The notes below the pieces were generated by a model, which was not told the DNA's origin, searched no databases, and saw only the letters and a program-made list of their open reading frames with translations. A DNA stretch of 64,000 nucleotides from a virus: the IMG/VR virus record IMGVR_UViG_3300045974_000760, positions 79,217-143,216 of that record; one strand, given 5' to 3'. The position numbers and the translations under genes are program-made. Shown here piece by piece: positions 22,207 to 30,303 of the stretch (positions are counted from its first letter, which is position 1; each line of letters opens with the position of its first letter).

Positions 22207-22586
22207 GCAACTACGCAATGTTCCGAGGGGACTCCCTCACACTCGCAGTCTTGATCACTCAGACCATCGACAGCGTGAAGGTGCCGGTAGACCTGACGGG
22301 CGCGACTGTATGGATGACGGCCAAGCGGCACTACAAGGACACCGACCTTCAGGCGGTCTTTCAAATCAAGACGCCCACCGACATCATCCTCGACGGCGAC
22401 CCTACGACGGGGCGGTGCGTCATCATCGTTCCGGCGAGCGCGACCAAGGACATGGTGTTCGTCGAGAACGTGCTGACGCAAGAGCTCTACTTCGACATCC
22501 AGGTCAAGACGCAGCTCGGTGTCGTGCAGACGGTTGAAGTCGGCAAGCTCACTGTCTCTGTCGATATTACTAACTCCATCACCTGA
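22203..22586 (+). CDS. BppU-N-like baseplate or fibre protein, 127 aa
   Basis: ATGA overlap with the gene before. FRGDSLTLAVLI...VDLTGATVWMTAKRHYKDTD, then GRCVIIVPASATKDM and YFDIQVKT...VEVGKLTVSVDIT follow the known pattern of the N-terminal domain of phage upper-baseplate proteins (RGDSxTL, DLTGAxVxxxxK, YxFDIQV). Likely attaches a fibre to the virion. Confidence 0.65.
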   Translation: MSNYAMFRGDSLTLAVLITQTIDSVKVPVDLTGATVWMTAKRHYKDTDLQAVFQIKTPTDIILDGDPTTGRCVIIVPASATKDMVFVENVLTQELYFDIQVKTQLGVVQTVEVGKLTVSVDITNSIT

Positions 22587-22599
22587 TACATCTTTGCGT

Positions 22600-22625
22600 G
22601 ACGCGCGTGCTAATGTACGCGCGTC
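22600..22625 (+). repeat. Perfect 9-bp inverted repeat with 8-bp spacer
   Basis: GACGCGCGT (22600-22608) and ACGCGCGTC (22617-22625) flank GCTAATGT. It lies between two genes, with no T-tract. A regulator-binding site or RNA hairpin before ATG 22646 is possible. Confidence 0.7.
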
Positions 22626-22645
22626 GGCACAACGAGGAATACACA

Positions 22646-22981
22646 ATGAGCCTGCTCTCCTTCATCAAAAGCGTAGCGCGCACCCGACTGACGGCGACAT
22701 CGATAGTGCGGGAGGCAGCCTGTGGGCCCGAGGCGCAGCAGGTCGTCGAGAGCATCCTCCGCAGGCAGCTCCCACACACCGTCGGGGCCACCGCAATTGC
22801 CGGTGGTCCGTGCCATGCGGTGTATTTCGACGCCGACTGCACCGCGACGGTGCGGCTCTCCGGCGACGCTACCGGGGTGTCCAAGGCATACCTCGGCAAG
22901 ACCTGGTATCCCGAGGCGGCCGCGTATGTCACCGCGGTCTCTCCCAGCACAAACTGCACCGTCGGGTGGTTCCAGGAATGA
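22646..22981 (+). CDS. Hypothetical virion-region protein, 111 aa
   Basis: ATG 22646 has GAGGAA about 6 bases upstream; a GTG at 22598 is in frame but lies within the inverted repeat. Begins MSLLSFIKSVARTRLTATSI, then a cysteine-containing domain. Ends ATGA into the LamG-like gene. Not recognised. Confidence 0.5.
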   Translation: MSLLSFIKSVARTRLTATSIVREAACGPEAQQVVESILRRQLPHTVGATAIAGGPCHAVYFDADCTATVRLSGDATGVSKAYLGKTWYPEAAAYVTAVSPSTNCTVGWFQE

Positions 22982-23742
22982 CCGTCTGTGGCGTCGCTGC
23001 GCGCGTCGGGGCGGGGTCTGCGATGGCGTTCAGCCCGCTCTCTCTCGGCGGGGTGAGATTGTGGCTCAATGGCCGCAATCCAGGGTCTCTGTGGACTACG
23101 TCCGGGCGGAGCGCCAATGTCGCGACGCCAGGAGACCCGATCGGATGCGCCGATGACCTGTCCGGGGTGACAGGCAATGCGCGCCAAACCGGCGCGGCGC
23201 AGCGTCCCACGTGGTCAAAGTCCATCTTTACGGCCGGCGCAATCTCGCTCGATGGCGCCGACGATTTCTTGCTCGGCGCCACGGCGGTATTTCCGACCAG
23301 TATGTCCGCGCGGACCGTGTTCGCGGCATGCGTGGTGTCCAACGTCACGCAGGTGTCAACGCTTTTCACGAACCGCACCGCAGCCCGCTACCATGCGATG
23401 CAGCTGAATAATCTGAACATTTCGAGCAACGGCGCGGACACGGCATCAAATGTCCAGACAAATAACACCGTTACCGCCTCCCTATCGCGGTCAACGTACG
23501 GATTTGTGTGGCCCGGCTCGGGCGCGCCGTCTGTCTATCTCAATGGCGCGGCGCTGAATATCACCACCGGGTATCAGTGCCCGGACACGGGTACTGACGG
23601 CTATCTGGTCGGCAAATCGCCGTACCCTGGCCAGAATTTTATCGGGCAAATCGCCGAACTGGTCTGCATCGATAGGGCACTGAGCAACACAGACTTGGCA
23701 GCACTGGTGGCCTACCTCAAGAGCGCCAACGGGACCGCATGA
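22978..23742 (+). CDS. LamG/concanavalin-like fibre protein, 254 aa
   Basis: ATG 22978 overlaps the stop upstream. GGVRLWLNGRNPGSLWTTSG, AISLDGADDFLLG, VYLNGAALNITTGY and FIGQIAELVCIDRALSNTDL are the hallmarks of LamG-type carbohydrate-binding sandwiches found in phage fibres (IGxIAEVLIYDRALSDxE). Likely binds a surface glycan. Upstream frame extension to 22519 is rejected as non-homologous. Confidence 0.7.
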   Translation: MTVCGVAARVGAGSAMAFSPLSLGGVRLWLNGRNPGSLWTTSGRSANVATPGDPIGCADDLSGVTGNARQTGAAQRPTWSKSIFTAGAISLDGADDFLLGATAVFPTSMSARTVFAACVVSNVTQVSTLFTNRTAARYHAMQLNNLNISSNGADTASNVQTNNTVTASLSRSTYGFVWPGSGAPSVYLNGAALNITTGYQCPDTGTDGYLVGKSPYPGQNFIGQIAELVCIDRALSNTDLAALVAYLKSANGTA

Positions 23743-24140
23743 CACTCTACAATCGTCGCATTATCGGAATCGTCCGCACAGACCTAGTGACCGCGGTCAA
23801 TGCTGGTATTTTCTCGATCCTCGGCGAAGGCTACGAGTCCAACCTCACCGTGGCTCTCTCCGCAACAGGCGAGGAACCAGCCACCCACTACGCCGGATCG
23901 GCGCAGATGCCAGAAGCCCAGCGCGATCTCGTCGTCGGTCTCATGAATCCGGCCGCTGGCGTATACGGATTCCCTGGCTGGGCCGATGGCGTGGATACAG
24001 ACGAGACAGCCGTGAAGGTGACAGACCCCGCCAATATGCCGACACCCGTTGGAGAGCAGCGCGTCGTGTGGGATTTCGACGCCGCATGCGCCTCGCTTGG
24101 CCTTCGGCGCGTGCTGCCCAAGATGCCCTGGATGACATGA
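23739..24140 (+). CDS. Hypothetical virion-region protein, 133 aa
   Basis: ATG 23739 overlaps the preceding stop (ATGA). MTLYNRRIIGIVRTDLVTAV is a compact alpha/beta start, followed by proline- and acid-rich loops. Often a small protein of this position completes a fibre module; no family recognised. Overlaps the next gene by 4 bases. Confidence 0.5.
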   Translation: MTLYNRRIIGIVRTDLVTAVNAGIFSILGEGYESNLTVALSATGEEPATHYAGSAQMPEAQRDLVVGLMNPAAGVYGFPGWADGVDTDETAVKVTDPANMPTPVGEQRVVWDFDAACASLGLRRVLPKMPWMT

Positions 24141-24472
24141 CCGAATACGAGCAAGCCCTGGAACGGGGGCGGATCCTGGATAGAAGGATCGAAGCGCAGG
24201 AGCGGCATGTCAAGGCGTTCGCCGTGCTGGTCGGCATGTACGCTGCACTGGTGCTCGGCTACAGCGCGGTGGTTCTACACTACGTCCTCATTTTACGCCG
24301 CCTTCTACAAGCGGTGCCGGTCAAGTACCCTGAGAGGCATGACCCTCTCAGATCTCCTCCACGACATCAAGGTCGAGTTCCCGGGCTTTCGTCTCATGCC
24401 CAAAAGCGACTCGACCTTCATGAGCGTGCTCCACGTGCTCCTGACCATCATCACGCTCGGCGGGGCGCGTAA
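24137..24472 (+). CDS. Small membrane protein
   Basis: ATG 24137 overlaps the stop at 24140. Residues 1-24 form a charged helix (YEQALERGRILDRRIEAQER), and residues 28-51 one membrane segment (AVLVGMYAALVLGYSAVVLH). The part beyond about residue 68 runs over the metallopeptidase gene and looks out of frame, so the real product may be short, or the stop was lost. It could be a holin-like or anchoring protein. Confidence 0.45.
   Translation: MTEYEQALERGRILDRRIEAQERHVKAFAVLVGMYAALVLGYSAVVLHYVLILRRLLQAVPVKYPERHDPLRSPPRHQGRVPGLSSHAQKRLDLHERAPRAPDHHHARRGA
24326..24331 (+). promoter_or_regulatory. -10-like TACCCT
   Basis: TACCCT lies 7 bases before ATG 24339 with no Shine-Dalgarno. Weak member of the leaderless-type series. 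Confidence 0.3.
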
Positions 24473-24881
24473 GAGCTTCATGGAGGATTACGTCACCACC
24501 ATCGGCAACACCATCTACATCCCCAACGGCTGGGGTTTGATCTCCGCGGAAGAGAAGGTTGTCCTTCTCCGTCACGAGCGCGTGCACCTTCGTCAGGCGC
24601 GCAAGTACGGAGCCTTCCTGTTCGCCTTTCTCTACCTCTGCTTCCCTCTGCCGCTCGTCTTCGCCTACTACCGCGCGAAGTTCGAGAAGGAGGCGTACGA
24701 GGAGAGCATGCGGGCTGATGCAGAGCAGTACGGCCTCACCGTCCTCAACGACAGCTACAAGGCCTTCATCCTCCGTCAGTTCACGGGCCCGATGTACGGT
24801 TGGATGTGGCCCTTCAAGGCGGGCATTGAAACGTGGTACAACGACACCGTGAAACGCGTGAGCAAGGAGCTGTCCCGATGA
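24339..24881 (+). CDS. HExxH metallopeptidase-like protein
   Basis: 180 residues. HERVH (about 79-83) fits the zinc-binding HExxH motif, and FEKEAYEE about 25 residues later can supply a third glutamate ligand, as in gluzincins. Two hydrophobic stretches (LHVLLTIITLGG and FLFAFLYLCFPLPLVFAYY) suggest membrane contact like M48/M56 peptidases. It is followed by tagged virion proteins, so it may process them or act at the envelope during entry. Activity is inferred. Confidence 0.65.
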   Translation: MTLSDLLHDIKVEFPGFRLMPKSDSTFMSVLHVLLTIITLGGARKSFMEDYVTTIGNTIYIPNGWGLISAEEKVVLLRHERVHLRQARKYGAFLFAFLYLCFPLPLVFAYYRAKFEKEAYEESMRADAEQYGLTVLNDSYKAFILRQFTGPMYGWMWPFKAGIETWYNDTVKRVSKELSR

Positions 24882-25381
24882 CCCCCGAGATGCAGGCAGT
24901 GATGAGCGGTTTTTTCGATGAGATGAGCAAGCTCGCAGAGGGCGAAGAGAGCTTTCTTGACCGGCACGGTCACCACGTAGGTACCGCGGCCCAAGGTGCC
25001 ATAGCAGGTGGCTTCTTCGGGCACGAACTCGGAGGTACGCGTGGCGCGGCTTTGGGTGCGACGCTCGGAGGGTTGTACGGCGGCGGGGCCACCGAGCTCA
25101 TGACCCGCGCACATCGAAATGCCATCCTCAGCGCCAACGACGACGAGCTGTTGAAGTCGCGTGAGAAGCTGCAGAACTTGCCCCGTAACAACGCCATACT
25201 CGGAACACTCGGGGGCGCAGGCCTCGGGTACGGGTACGGTAAGGGCTCTCCCGTGGCTGCGGGCATTGGCGCCACAATCGGCGGGTTGACCGGGTACGCG
25301 GTGGGGCGCGGCACACGCGCTCAGAACACGAAGAACATCGATAACCTGTTGGCATCGCGGGCAGAAGAAGGAGAGCACTGA
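24878..25381 (+). CDS. Glycine-zipper virion-type protein with N-terminal tag
   Basis: ATG 24878 overlaps the preceding TGA. The N-terminus MQAVMSGFFDEMSKLAEG carries the tag shared with the 25381 and 53145 proteins. Two glycine-rich zipper segments (AIAGGFFGHELGGTRGAALG; GTLGGAGLGYGYGKG) can insert in a membrane. Such proteins in phages are candidates for ejected pore or internal virion proteins. TGATG couples it to the next gene. Confidence 0.6.
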   Translation: MTPEMQAVMSGFFDEMSKLAEGEESFLDRHGHHVGTAAQGAIAGGFFGHELGGTRGAALGATLGGLYGGGATELMTRAHRNAILSANDDELLKSREKLQNLPRNNAILGTLGGAGLGYGYGKGSPVAAGIGATIGGLTGYAVGRGTRAQNTKNIDNLLASRAEEGEH

Positions 25382-28236
25382 TGCATCCGCTGCTGCAAGG
25401 CTTCATCGCAGAGGTTCGCGAAGAACTGCAAAAGGAAGCTGACGATGATGGCTCAGCTGGGCCGCGTAGGGGTGACGGCCCCGGTGCGCGGTGGAAGGCT
25501 GAGCGCGCGGCTGACCCCGCGGTGGCAGCGCGAACAGAGCACATCGTGTCCAAGTATAGCCGCCGTCCTGAGGAGCCTAGCGAGAACCGCTACATCCACA
25601 AGCGCCCAGGGGCCACGCACCTGGGACCGACGTACCAAGGGCGACAGCGGCACGGCATGGCTAGCTTCGAGGTACCAGGCGAGTACCACGACATGTCGCC
25701 GAACGAAGTCGAAGCGCTGAAGCGCCACCCGTTCCGTGACGCTGAGTACGAGCTCGCGAAGAAGCGACAAGATCTCGGAATCCCCGTGAGGCAGAGGCTC
25801 AGTCAAATCGAGCCGCGACAGACCGAGGCAGCGCCAGGCGAGCATCATCTGCCGGACACGCTCAAGGTGATGGAGCAGCACCCGCAAGGCGCGAACCTAG
25901 CCGCCATGGAAGAGCGGGAAGTCGCGAACGCCGTACGCGCTCGTGCTGTAGGTGAGCAGATACAGAAAAGCCAGGAGGCAATGCAAGAAAAGGCGATGCA
26001 GTTCGGCGAACGCGCTGCTGCGCGCGTCGGCTCGGCGGAGGATGCGGCGAAGGCGCTGCGCGCACCTGCGATGGCAGCACCTTTCGCGCTGGCCGGCTTG
26101 GCTGCCGGGCACCACCTTCTGTCGGAGAAGTACAAGGGCAGTACCGGCGAGAAAGTATTCAACCAGGGTCTCACCCCCGCATTGGCAGGCACGGCAATGG
26201 GCATTTCGGCCGGCGGGGTTCTCGGCGCTCTGAAAGGAAAGCCACTGGGGCGTTCCGCTCTGCTTGGTGCGGGCCTCGGGGCAGTTGGGGGCGTCGGCTT
26301 GGATCAGGCAATGCGCGCGATGAATACAGGCGCAATGCTCGACAAGTCGCCGCGGCAGATTCGAGAGCATATCGAGAAGCAGCGGCTCGTTCCTGCTATG
26401 AACGCTGGCACAAACGCACTGTCTGGAGGGGTAGTGGCGGGTACATCCGCGCTGGCACTACACTCAATGGGTGTTGCGCCGAAGTGGACAGTACCTGCAG
26501 CGGCCGTGGGCGGCGCTGCACTTGCCGGTAGTCTCGGGTATCACTACGGGCGCACAGCACTCGACCAGCTCAAGGAACGTGCACAGTTGTTTGGCGTGGA
26601 CCCGGAGATGAAGACAGCGAGCCTCTTCGTTGACAACGGGGCGCTGCGTCGCGGTGTGTTTCCGGCAATCGGTGAGGAGGCTGCTCGCGTAATGCAGTCG
26701 AAGGCCCCCACGTCTTCGTTGCCTGACAAGTTTCGGCGTTTCGGTAACTATTTGGAGCAGAACGTACACCTGCCTGAAGAGATCGCAGACGCAGCTCCGG
26801 AGAAGCTGACGCGCGTTCAGCGCGCCAAGCAGGTACTGCTCGGTTATCGCCCAGCAGCACTGCGTGAGCAGTACGAATCCGTGGCACCGGGACCGGAGAA
26901 GGAGAAGCTGCTCAAGGCGTTGACGCGCGAGGACTCCAACACCGGAATGGCCCGCGCTGGACTAGGTTCTGTGGCGGCTCCATTGGCGGCCGGTAGTATG
27001 TACGCCGGATATCGCGGGGCGAAGAAGTTCATTCCCTCTGTTGACATGAAGTACACCGGAGAGAAGGGCAACGCGAGTGAGGAGGAGATTGCGCGGCGTA
27101 AGGAGCTTGTGGGGGCATCAGGCACTCTCACGGCCGATGTCGCGGACCGGCTCAACACCGACAAGGGCTCGACCAGCAAGGTCACGCTTCAGGATGCTAC
27201 CGATGTCGCGAAGGGCACTGGCGGCGCAGCCGCGCTGACGCGCTACACAGGCAACTCTTCTCTCTCTCGTTTGTTGGGCGTAGAGACCGGCTATCACGGC
27301 ACCACGCCAGAGGCAGCGCAGAAGATCTTGGCTACGGGGCTGGACCCAGCCTTCGGTGCGCGAGAGGGCGGGGCTACACGGCGGCTTGTGGCGCAGAGCA
27401 ATGTCGCCGCGGCGCTGCGCGGGGAGAAGCCTATGACGAGGGAGGACATTCACCGCCTCAATCCGGCACAGGCTGCGCACGTACTTGATGCGCATTTGGG
27501 CTACGGCGGCGAGCATCTGGCGGACGAGATTGAGCCGAAGATGCCGCTGATGACGCAGAGCCATGTACCCATCAACACGGAGCAGTTTGTGGATAACGCT
27601 CGCAATCGAACCTACATCGCGCGCGGCGAGCCAGGCATGTACGCTGCGGCGCAGTACGCATCGATGCAGGACCCTCTGGTAGCACGGCGCATGAAAGCGG
27701 AGGGAGGCGCGCATTTGGCGGACGCAGCGGAGCGGCGTGATATCGGGGGGATGGGTAAGGGCTTGTCCGAAGTGGCGTCCGCTCCGATGCGTGCAAGGGC
27801 CGAGATGATGAGTGATGTGCCTGGCAAAGGACGCGTTGTAGCCATGGCGATGCCGATGGAGAAGTTCGAAAAGAACTTCGAGTTCGACGGAGACGACGCG
27901 ACCCGTTTTCAGCATGGCTTTCGAACGGTGCGAGATGAGCAAGGCAAGGGCGTCCCTCTTATCGGTAAGGAGCACCTCAACCTCGGGGAGGTTACGACGG
28001 GCAACATCGTGCGTAACCGCTCCAAGGACATGATGGGTTACATCAAGAAGCACCCGGGTCGCTTCGCTGCGGGTGTCGCAGGTACGGGCCTCAACGTAGC
28101 GGCACACGGGTACAACCTTGCGCACAACATCATCCCAACCGTGGGCAAGATGATTCCAGACGCGGTCAAGGACAAGGTTCGGTCCATGATGCCCACCATC
28201 GCTTCCCCCGAGACCGCCTCGGCCCCTGAGCAGTGA
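25381..28236 (+). CDS. Large tagged virion protein with ADP-ribosyltransferase-like domain
   Basis: 951 residues, start ATG 25381. N-terminus LLQGFIAEVREELQKEAD is the tag. Residues about 60-215 are charged helices, about 235-400 glycine zippers, and about 637-870 hold GYHGTTPEAAQKILATGLDP, then RTYIARGEPGMYAAAQYASM. That is the HG[TS] plus Y/A-YA pattern of PARP/Tpt1-type ADP-ribosyltransferases. The third catalytic residue is not clear. It may be injected like T4 Alt. The family call comes from motif reading only. Confidence 0.55.
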   Translation: MHPLLQGFIAEVREELQKEADDDGSAGPRRGDGPGARWKAERAADPAVAARTEHIVSKYSRRPEEPSENRYIHKRPGATHLGPTYQGRQRHGMASFEVPGEYHDMSPNEVEALKRHPFRDAEYELAKKRQDLGIPVRQRLSQIEPRQTEAAPGEHHLPDTLKVMEQHPQGANLAAMEEREVANAVRARAVGEQIQKSQEAMQEKAMQFGERAAARVGSAEDAAKALRAPAMAAPFALAGLAAGHHLLSEKYKGSTGEKVFNQGLTPALAGTAMGISAGGVLGALKGKPLGRSALLGAGLGAVGGVGLDQAMRAMNTGAMLDKSPRQIREHIEKQRLVPAMNAGTNALSGGVVAGTSALALHSMGVAPKWTVPAAAVGGAALAGSLGYHYGRTALDQLKERAQLFGVDPEMKTASLFVDNGALRRGVFPAIGEEAARVMQSKAPTSSLPDKFRRFGNYLEQNVHLPEEIADAAPEKLTRVQRAKQVLLGYRPAALREQYESVAPGPEKEKLLKALTREDSNTGMARAGLGSVAAPLAAGSMYAGYRGAKKFIPSVDMKYTGEKGNASEEEIARRKELVGASGTLTADVADRLNTDKGSTSKVTLQDATDVAKGTGGAAALTRYTGNSSLSRLLGVETGYHGTTPEAAQKILATGLDPAFGAREGGATRRLVAQSNVAAALRGEKPMTREDIHRLNPAQAAHVLDAHLGYGGEHLADEIEPKMPLMTQSHVPINTEQFVDNARNRTYIARGEPGMYAAAQYASMQDPLVARRMKAEGGAHLADAAERRDIGGMGKGLSEVASAPMRARAEMMSDVPGKGRVVAMAMPMEKFEKNFEFDGDDATRFQHGFRTVRDEQGKGVPLIGKEHLNLGEVTTGNIVRNRSKDMMGYIKKHPGRFAAGVAGTGLNVAAHGYNLAHNIIPTVGKMIPDAVKDKVRSMMPTIASPETASAPEQ

Positions 28237-28243
28237 GCCCCGC

Positions 28244-28906
28244 ATGACTCGACCTGAAGAGCAGCTGACCACACGTCGCGAGGTTATCCGAGACATCGAC
28301 CGTCACGAGGACACCTGGCGCGGTGTGGTTTCGCAGGTTCAGGGCGAGAAGAAGCGGACGGCCAAGGACATAGCGAACAAGAGTAAGTGGGGGCCGCGCC
28401 TTGTGGTGCCCGGCGCAGTCGCAGGGCTAACGGCGGGTGTTGTGGCTCCTAGTCTTCTGTCCACGGAGTTGATGCGGCGCGGGTACAAGGGACTGGGTAC
28501 CGCGGCAGCGATTATGACGCCCGCCACTGCTTTTGGCGGCGCGCTCTACGGTGGTATTGGCGGCTACCGCCTCGGCGACAAGATTGATGACACACCTCAG
28601 CGCGACGCGCTGCGGGAGCATTTGAGCAATCTCTCCTCCTACGGGCGACATCGACAAGAAGACCCGCGACCAGCTCGTGCGGGATTACAACGAGGACAAG
28701 CTCAAGGCACTGCTCGTCTCTTCGGCGGGCGGGGAAGGCCTCGACCTCAAGGGCACCCGCCTCGTGCAGATGCTCGACCCACACTGGAACAACGAGAAGC
28801 TCCGTCAGGTGGAAGGCCGGGCCATTCGCTACAAGAGCCACGACCACCTGCCCGAGGAGGAGCGCAACGTCACCATCAACAACTACCTGGCGACGCGCCC
28901 TCGTAA
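28244..28906 (+). CDS. Glycine-zipper protein, C-terminal part out of frame
   Basis: ATG 28244, 8 bases after the previous stop. Residues 1-50 are charged. Residues about 52-112 are membrane/zipper-like (VPGAVAGLTAGVVAPSLL, ATAFGGALYGGIGGYRLG). From about 28640 the frame reads across helicase sequence in the wrong phase (arginine/glutamine-rich), so its own end has been lost or moved. Belongs with the preceding zipper genes. Confidence 0.5.
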   Translation: MTRPEEQLTTRREVIRDIDRHEDTWRGVVSQVQGEKKRTAKDIANKSKWGPRLVVPGAVAGLTAGVVAPSLLSTELMRRGYKGLGTAAAIMTPATAFGGALYGGIGGYRLGDKIDDTPQRDALREHLSNLSSYGRHRQEDPRPARAGLQRGQAQGTARLFGGRGRPRPQGHPPRADARPTLEQREAPSGGRPGHSLQEPRPPARGGAQRHHQQLPGDAPS

Positions 28907-29039
28907 GGGCATCCTCGAGAGCTTGCACATCTCCGACCCGGGCCTTGGTGCGGACCAGTACCTGACGCGACGGTCTGGCGAGAAGGACAAGCTGATCGAC
29001 CAGTTCAAGGGGCTGCTCCCGAACTCGAAGAAGAGCTAG
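28626..29039 (+). pseudogene. C-terminal remnant of an SF2/SNF2-type helicase
   Basis: After a TGA at 28623 this frame reads TGDIDKKTRDQLVRDYNEDK, LLVSSAGGEGLDLKG and LRQVEGRAIRYKSH: helicase motifs V and VI. The N-terminal two-thirds (Walker A/B) is missing and replaced by the zipper gene in another frame, so a deletion or shift joins them near 28635-28645. A GTG at 28677 could still start a 120-residue fragment. Intact relatives would be phage helicases, sometimes virion-linked (DarB-like). Confidence 0.7.
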
Positions 29040-29048
29040 GACATTGTA

Positions 29049-29075
29049 CGCCCCTCCCGCTTTTCGATAGGGGCG
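29049..29075 (+). terminator. Possible weak terminator hairpin
   Basis: CGCCCCT (29049-29055) pairs with AGGGGCG (29069-29075). The following stretch is only moderately T-rich (CTACGTCTCTTTCTC). It sits after the helicase remnant. Confidence 0.35.
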
Positions 29076-29177
29076 CTACGTCTCTTTCTCTCGCTGAAAT
29101 ATTGAGCGCGAAGCCGGAATAACAACCGTGCGCGCCCACTACTTTCAGTCGGGCCAAACGAAAGAGACCAGCCAAAA

Positions 29178-30116
29178 ATGTCCAGCAAGAAGCCCAACAA
29201 AGCAGCACCCATCGCAGCCGCCAAACAAGCCGAAGTCATTCAAGCCGCAAGCGAGCGGGTGAAGGGGCTCAGCATCGACACGGTGCTCGAGACCGCAGCA
29301 GCCCTACGAAGCAGCTTGAACAAGAAGGTGGATGAGATTGCCCAGGTTACGCAGAGCAAGCTCGGGGATGTTGCCGCTCTCGACATCGTCATCGCGGAGC
29401 GCAAGTCGACCATCTCCCGCTTGGCGGGCATCGACGCAGAGCTCGAGGGGTACGAGGCGAAGAAGGCGGACCTCGAGGCAGAGCTCACCGACCTCGAGGT
29501 GAAGAAGGTCGACCTCGAGAGGCAGCTCGCTGACGAGGACACGGCACGTGCGGCCCGCATCAAGCGGGAGGAGGAGCTGATTGCCCTCTCCCGCAAGCAG
29601 GAGAAGGAGGCATACGACTACAACATTGCGAAGGCGCGACGGGACCTCGAGGATGCGTTCCGAGCCGACCTCGAGAAACGCAAGCGTGAGGAGACGCTTC
29701 GCCGGGAGGACTGGGAGCGCCTCCTCAACCGCGAGAAGAACGACCACGAGGCGTGGCTTGCCTCGGGCAACATCGAGAAGATTCGCAAGGAGATGGAGGA
29801 CGGCTTCACGCTCCAGCTCACGACGTCTCTCAACGCCCTCCGCTCTGACCTGACGGACAAGGCGAAGGATGCGGCGCGTCTTGCAGCCTCCCAGCTCGAC
29901 AGCGTCAAGAGCCAGCTCGATAGCTCGAACGCGCAGCTCAAGGCGGCCAACCTCGAGCTCGAGCGTCTGCGTCTCGAGAACGCGGCGGCAGGGGCCCGTA
30001 TCGAGAGCATCGCCGTCAAGGCGGTGGAGGGGGCGGCCTCTCGCGAGGGCTTCGCCAACCGAGTCGTCGAGACGGCGTTGCAGCAGCCGACGGTTCAGCC
30101 GCGCACCACGCGCTGA
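29178..30116 (+). CDS. Coiled-coil protein, 312 aa
   Basis: ATG 29178. Residues about 60-280 are heptad-rich with many Leu/Glu/Lys (LEAELTDLEVKKVDLERQLA, DLEKRKREETLRREDWERLL), predicting a long coiled coil. The lysine/alanine-rich start and proline-rich end are probably disordered. Scaffold, tape-like or internal structural role is possible; the gene is monocistronic between two hairpins, which suggests independent control. Confidence 0.6.
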   Translation: MSSKKPNKAAPIAAAKQAEVIQAASERVKGLSIDTVLETAAALRSSLNKKVDEIAQVTQSKLGDVAALDIVIAERKSTISRLAGIDAELEGYEAKKADLEAELTDLEVKKVDLERQLADEDTARAARIKREEELIALSRKQEKEAYDYNIAKARRDLEDAFRADLEKRKREETLRREDWERLLNREKNDHEAWLASGNIEKIRKEMEDGFTLQLTTSLNALRSDLTDKAKDAARLAASQLDSVKSQLDSSNAQLKAANLELERLRLENAAAGARIESIAVKAVEGAASREGFANRVVETALQQPTVQPRTTR

Positions 30117-30142
30117 GATATTCGCGTCGGCGAGAAAATGTC

Positions 30143-30168
30143 AAAGCCCTCTTCCGAGGGCTTTTTCA
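30143..30168 (+). terminator. Strong intrinsic terminator
   Basis: AAAGCCCTC and GAGGGCTTT with loop TTCC, then TTCATT. It ends the coiled-coil gene transcript and lies just before the convergent tRNA. TAGCTA follows at 30170. Confidence 0.85.
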
Positions 30169-30177
30169 TTAGCTATG

Positions 30178-30248
30178 CGGTTCTGGCTGGAGTCGAACCA
30201 GCTTCCGGGAAGTTAGAAATCCTTGTTCGGCCGTTGAACTACAGAACC
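30178..30248 (-). tRNA. tRNA with CTA (amber-reading) anticodon, Trp-like
   Basis: Leftward. Acceptor GGTTCTG/CAGAACC, D-arm GTTC/GAAC, T-arm GCTGG-TTCGACT-CCAGC, G discriminator. Anticodon arm AGGAT-TTCTAAC-TTCCC closes with three GC/AT pairs and two mismatches; with the standard 7-base loop the anticodon is CTA, followed by AAC as in tRNA-Trp (CTCCAAC), from which it differs by one anticodon base. It may read UAG. TCT (Arg) would need a distorted loop. Lies 56 bases after the amber-interrupted hydrolase gene. Confidence 0.65.
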
Positions 30249-30303
30249 TTGGTGCTCCCGAGTACGCCGTCGCGAAGGTGGGAGCGGGGCCGTCTCTACA
30301 ACA

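Noticed and set aside
22519-23742. 407-residue ORF starting at 22519
   Set aside because: The first 150 residues overlap two other genes and are arginine-rich; the LamG-like protein starts at ATG 22978.
27118-28296. 392-residue leftward ORF
   Set aside because: Antisense shadow of the 951-residue gene, with His/Arg/Cys-rich composition and no motif.
29178-30116. Antisense ORFs across the coiled-coil gene
   Set aside because: They are serine/arginine-rich mirror images of a Leu/Glu/Lys-rich coiled coil.
30178-30248. tRNA-Arg(TCT) reading of the leftward tRNA
   Set aside because: TTTCTAA resembles Arg loops, but the 3' stem then fails to pair; the CTA reading keeps a 7-base loop and three stem pairs. 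Kept as an alternative only.
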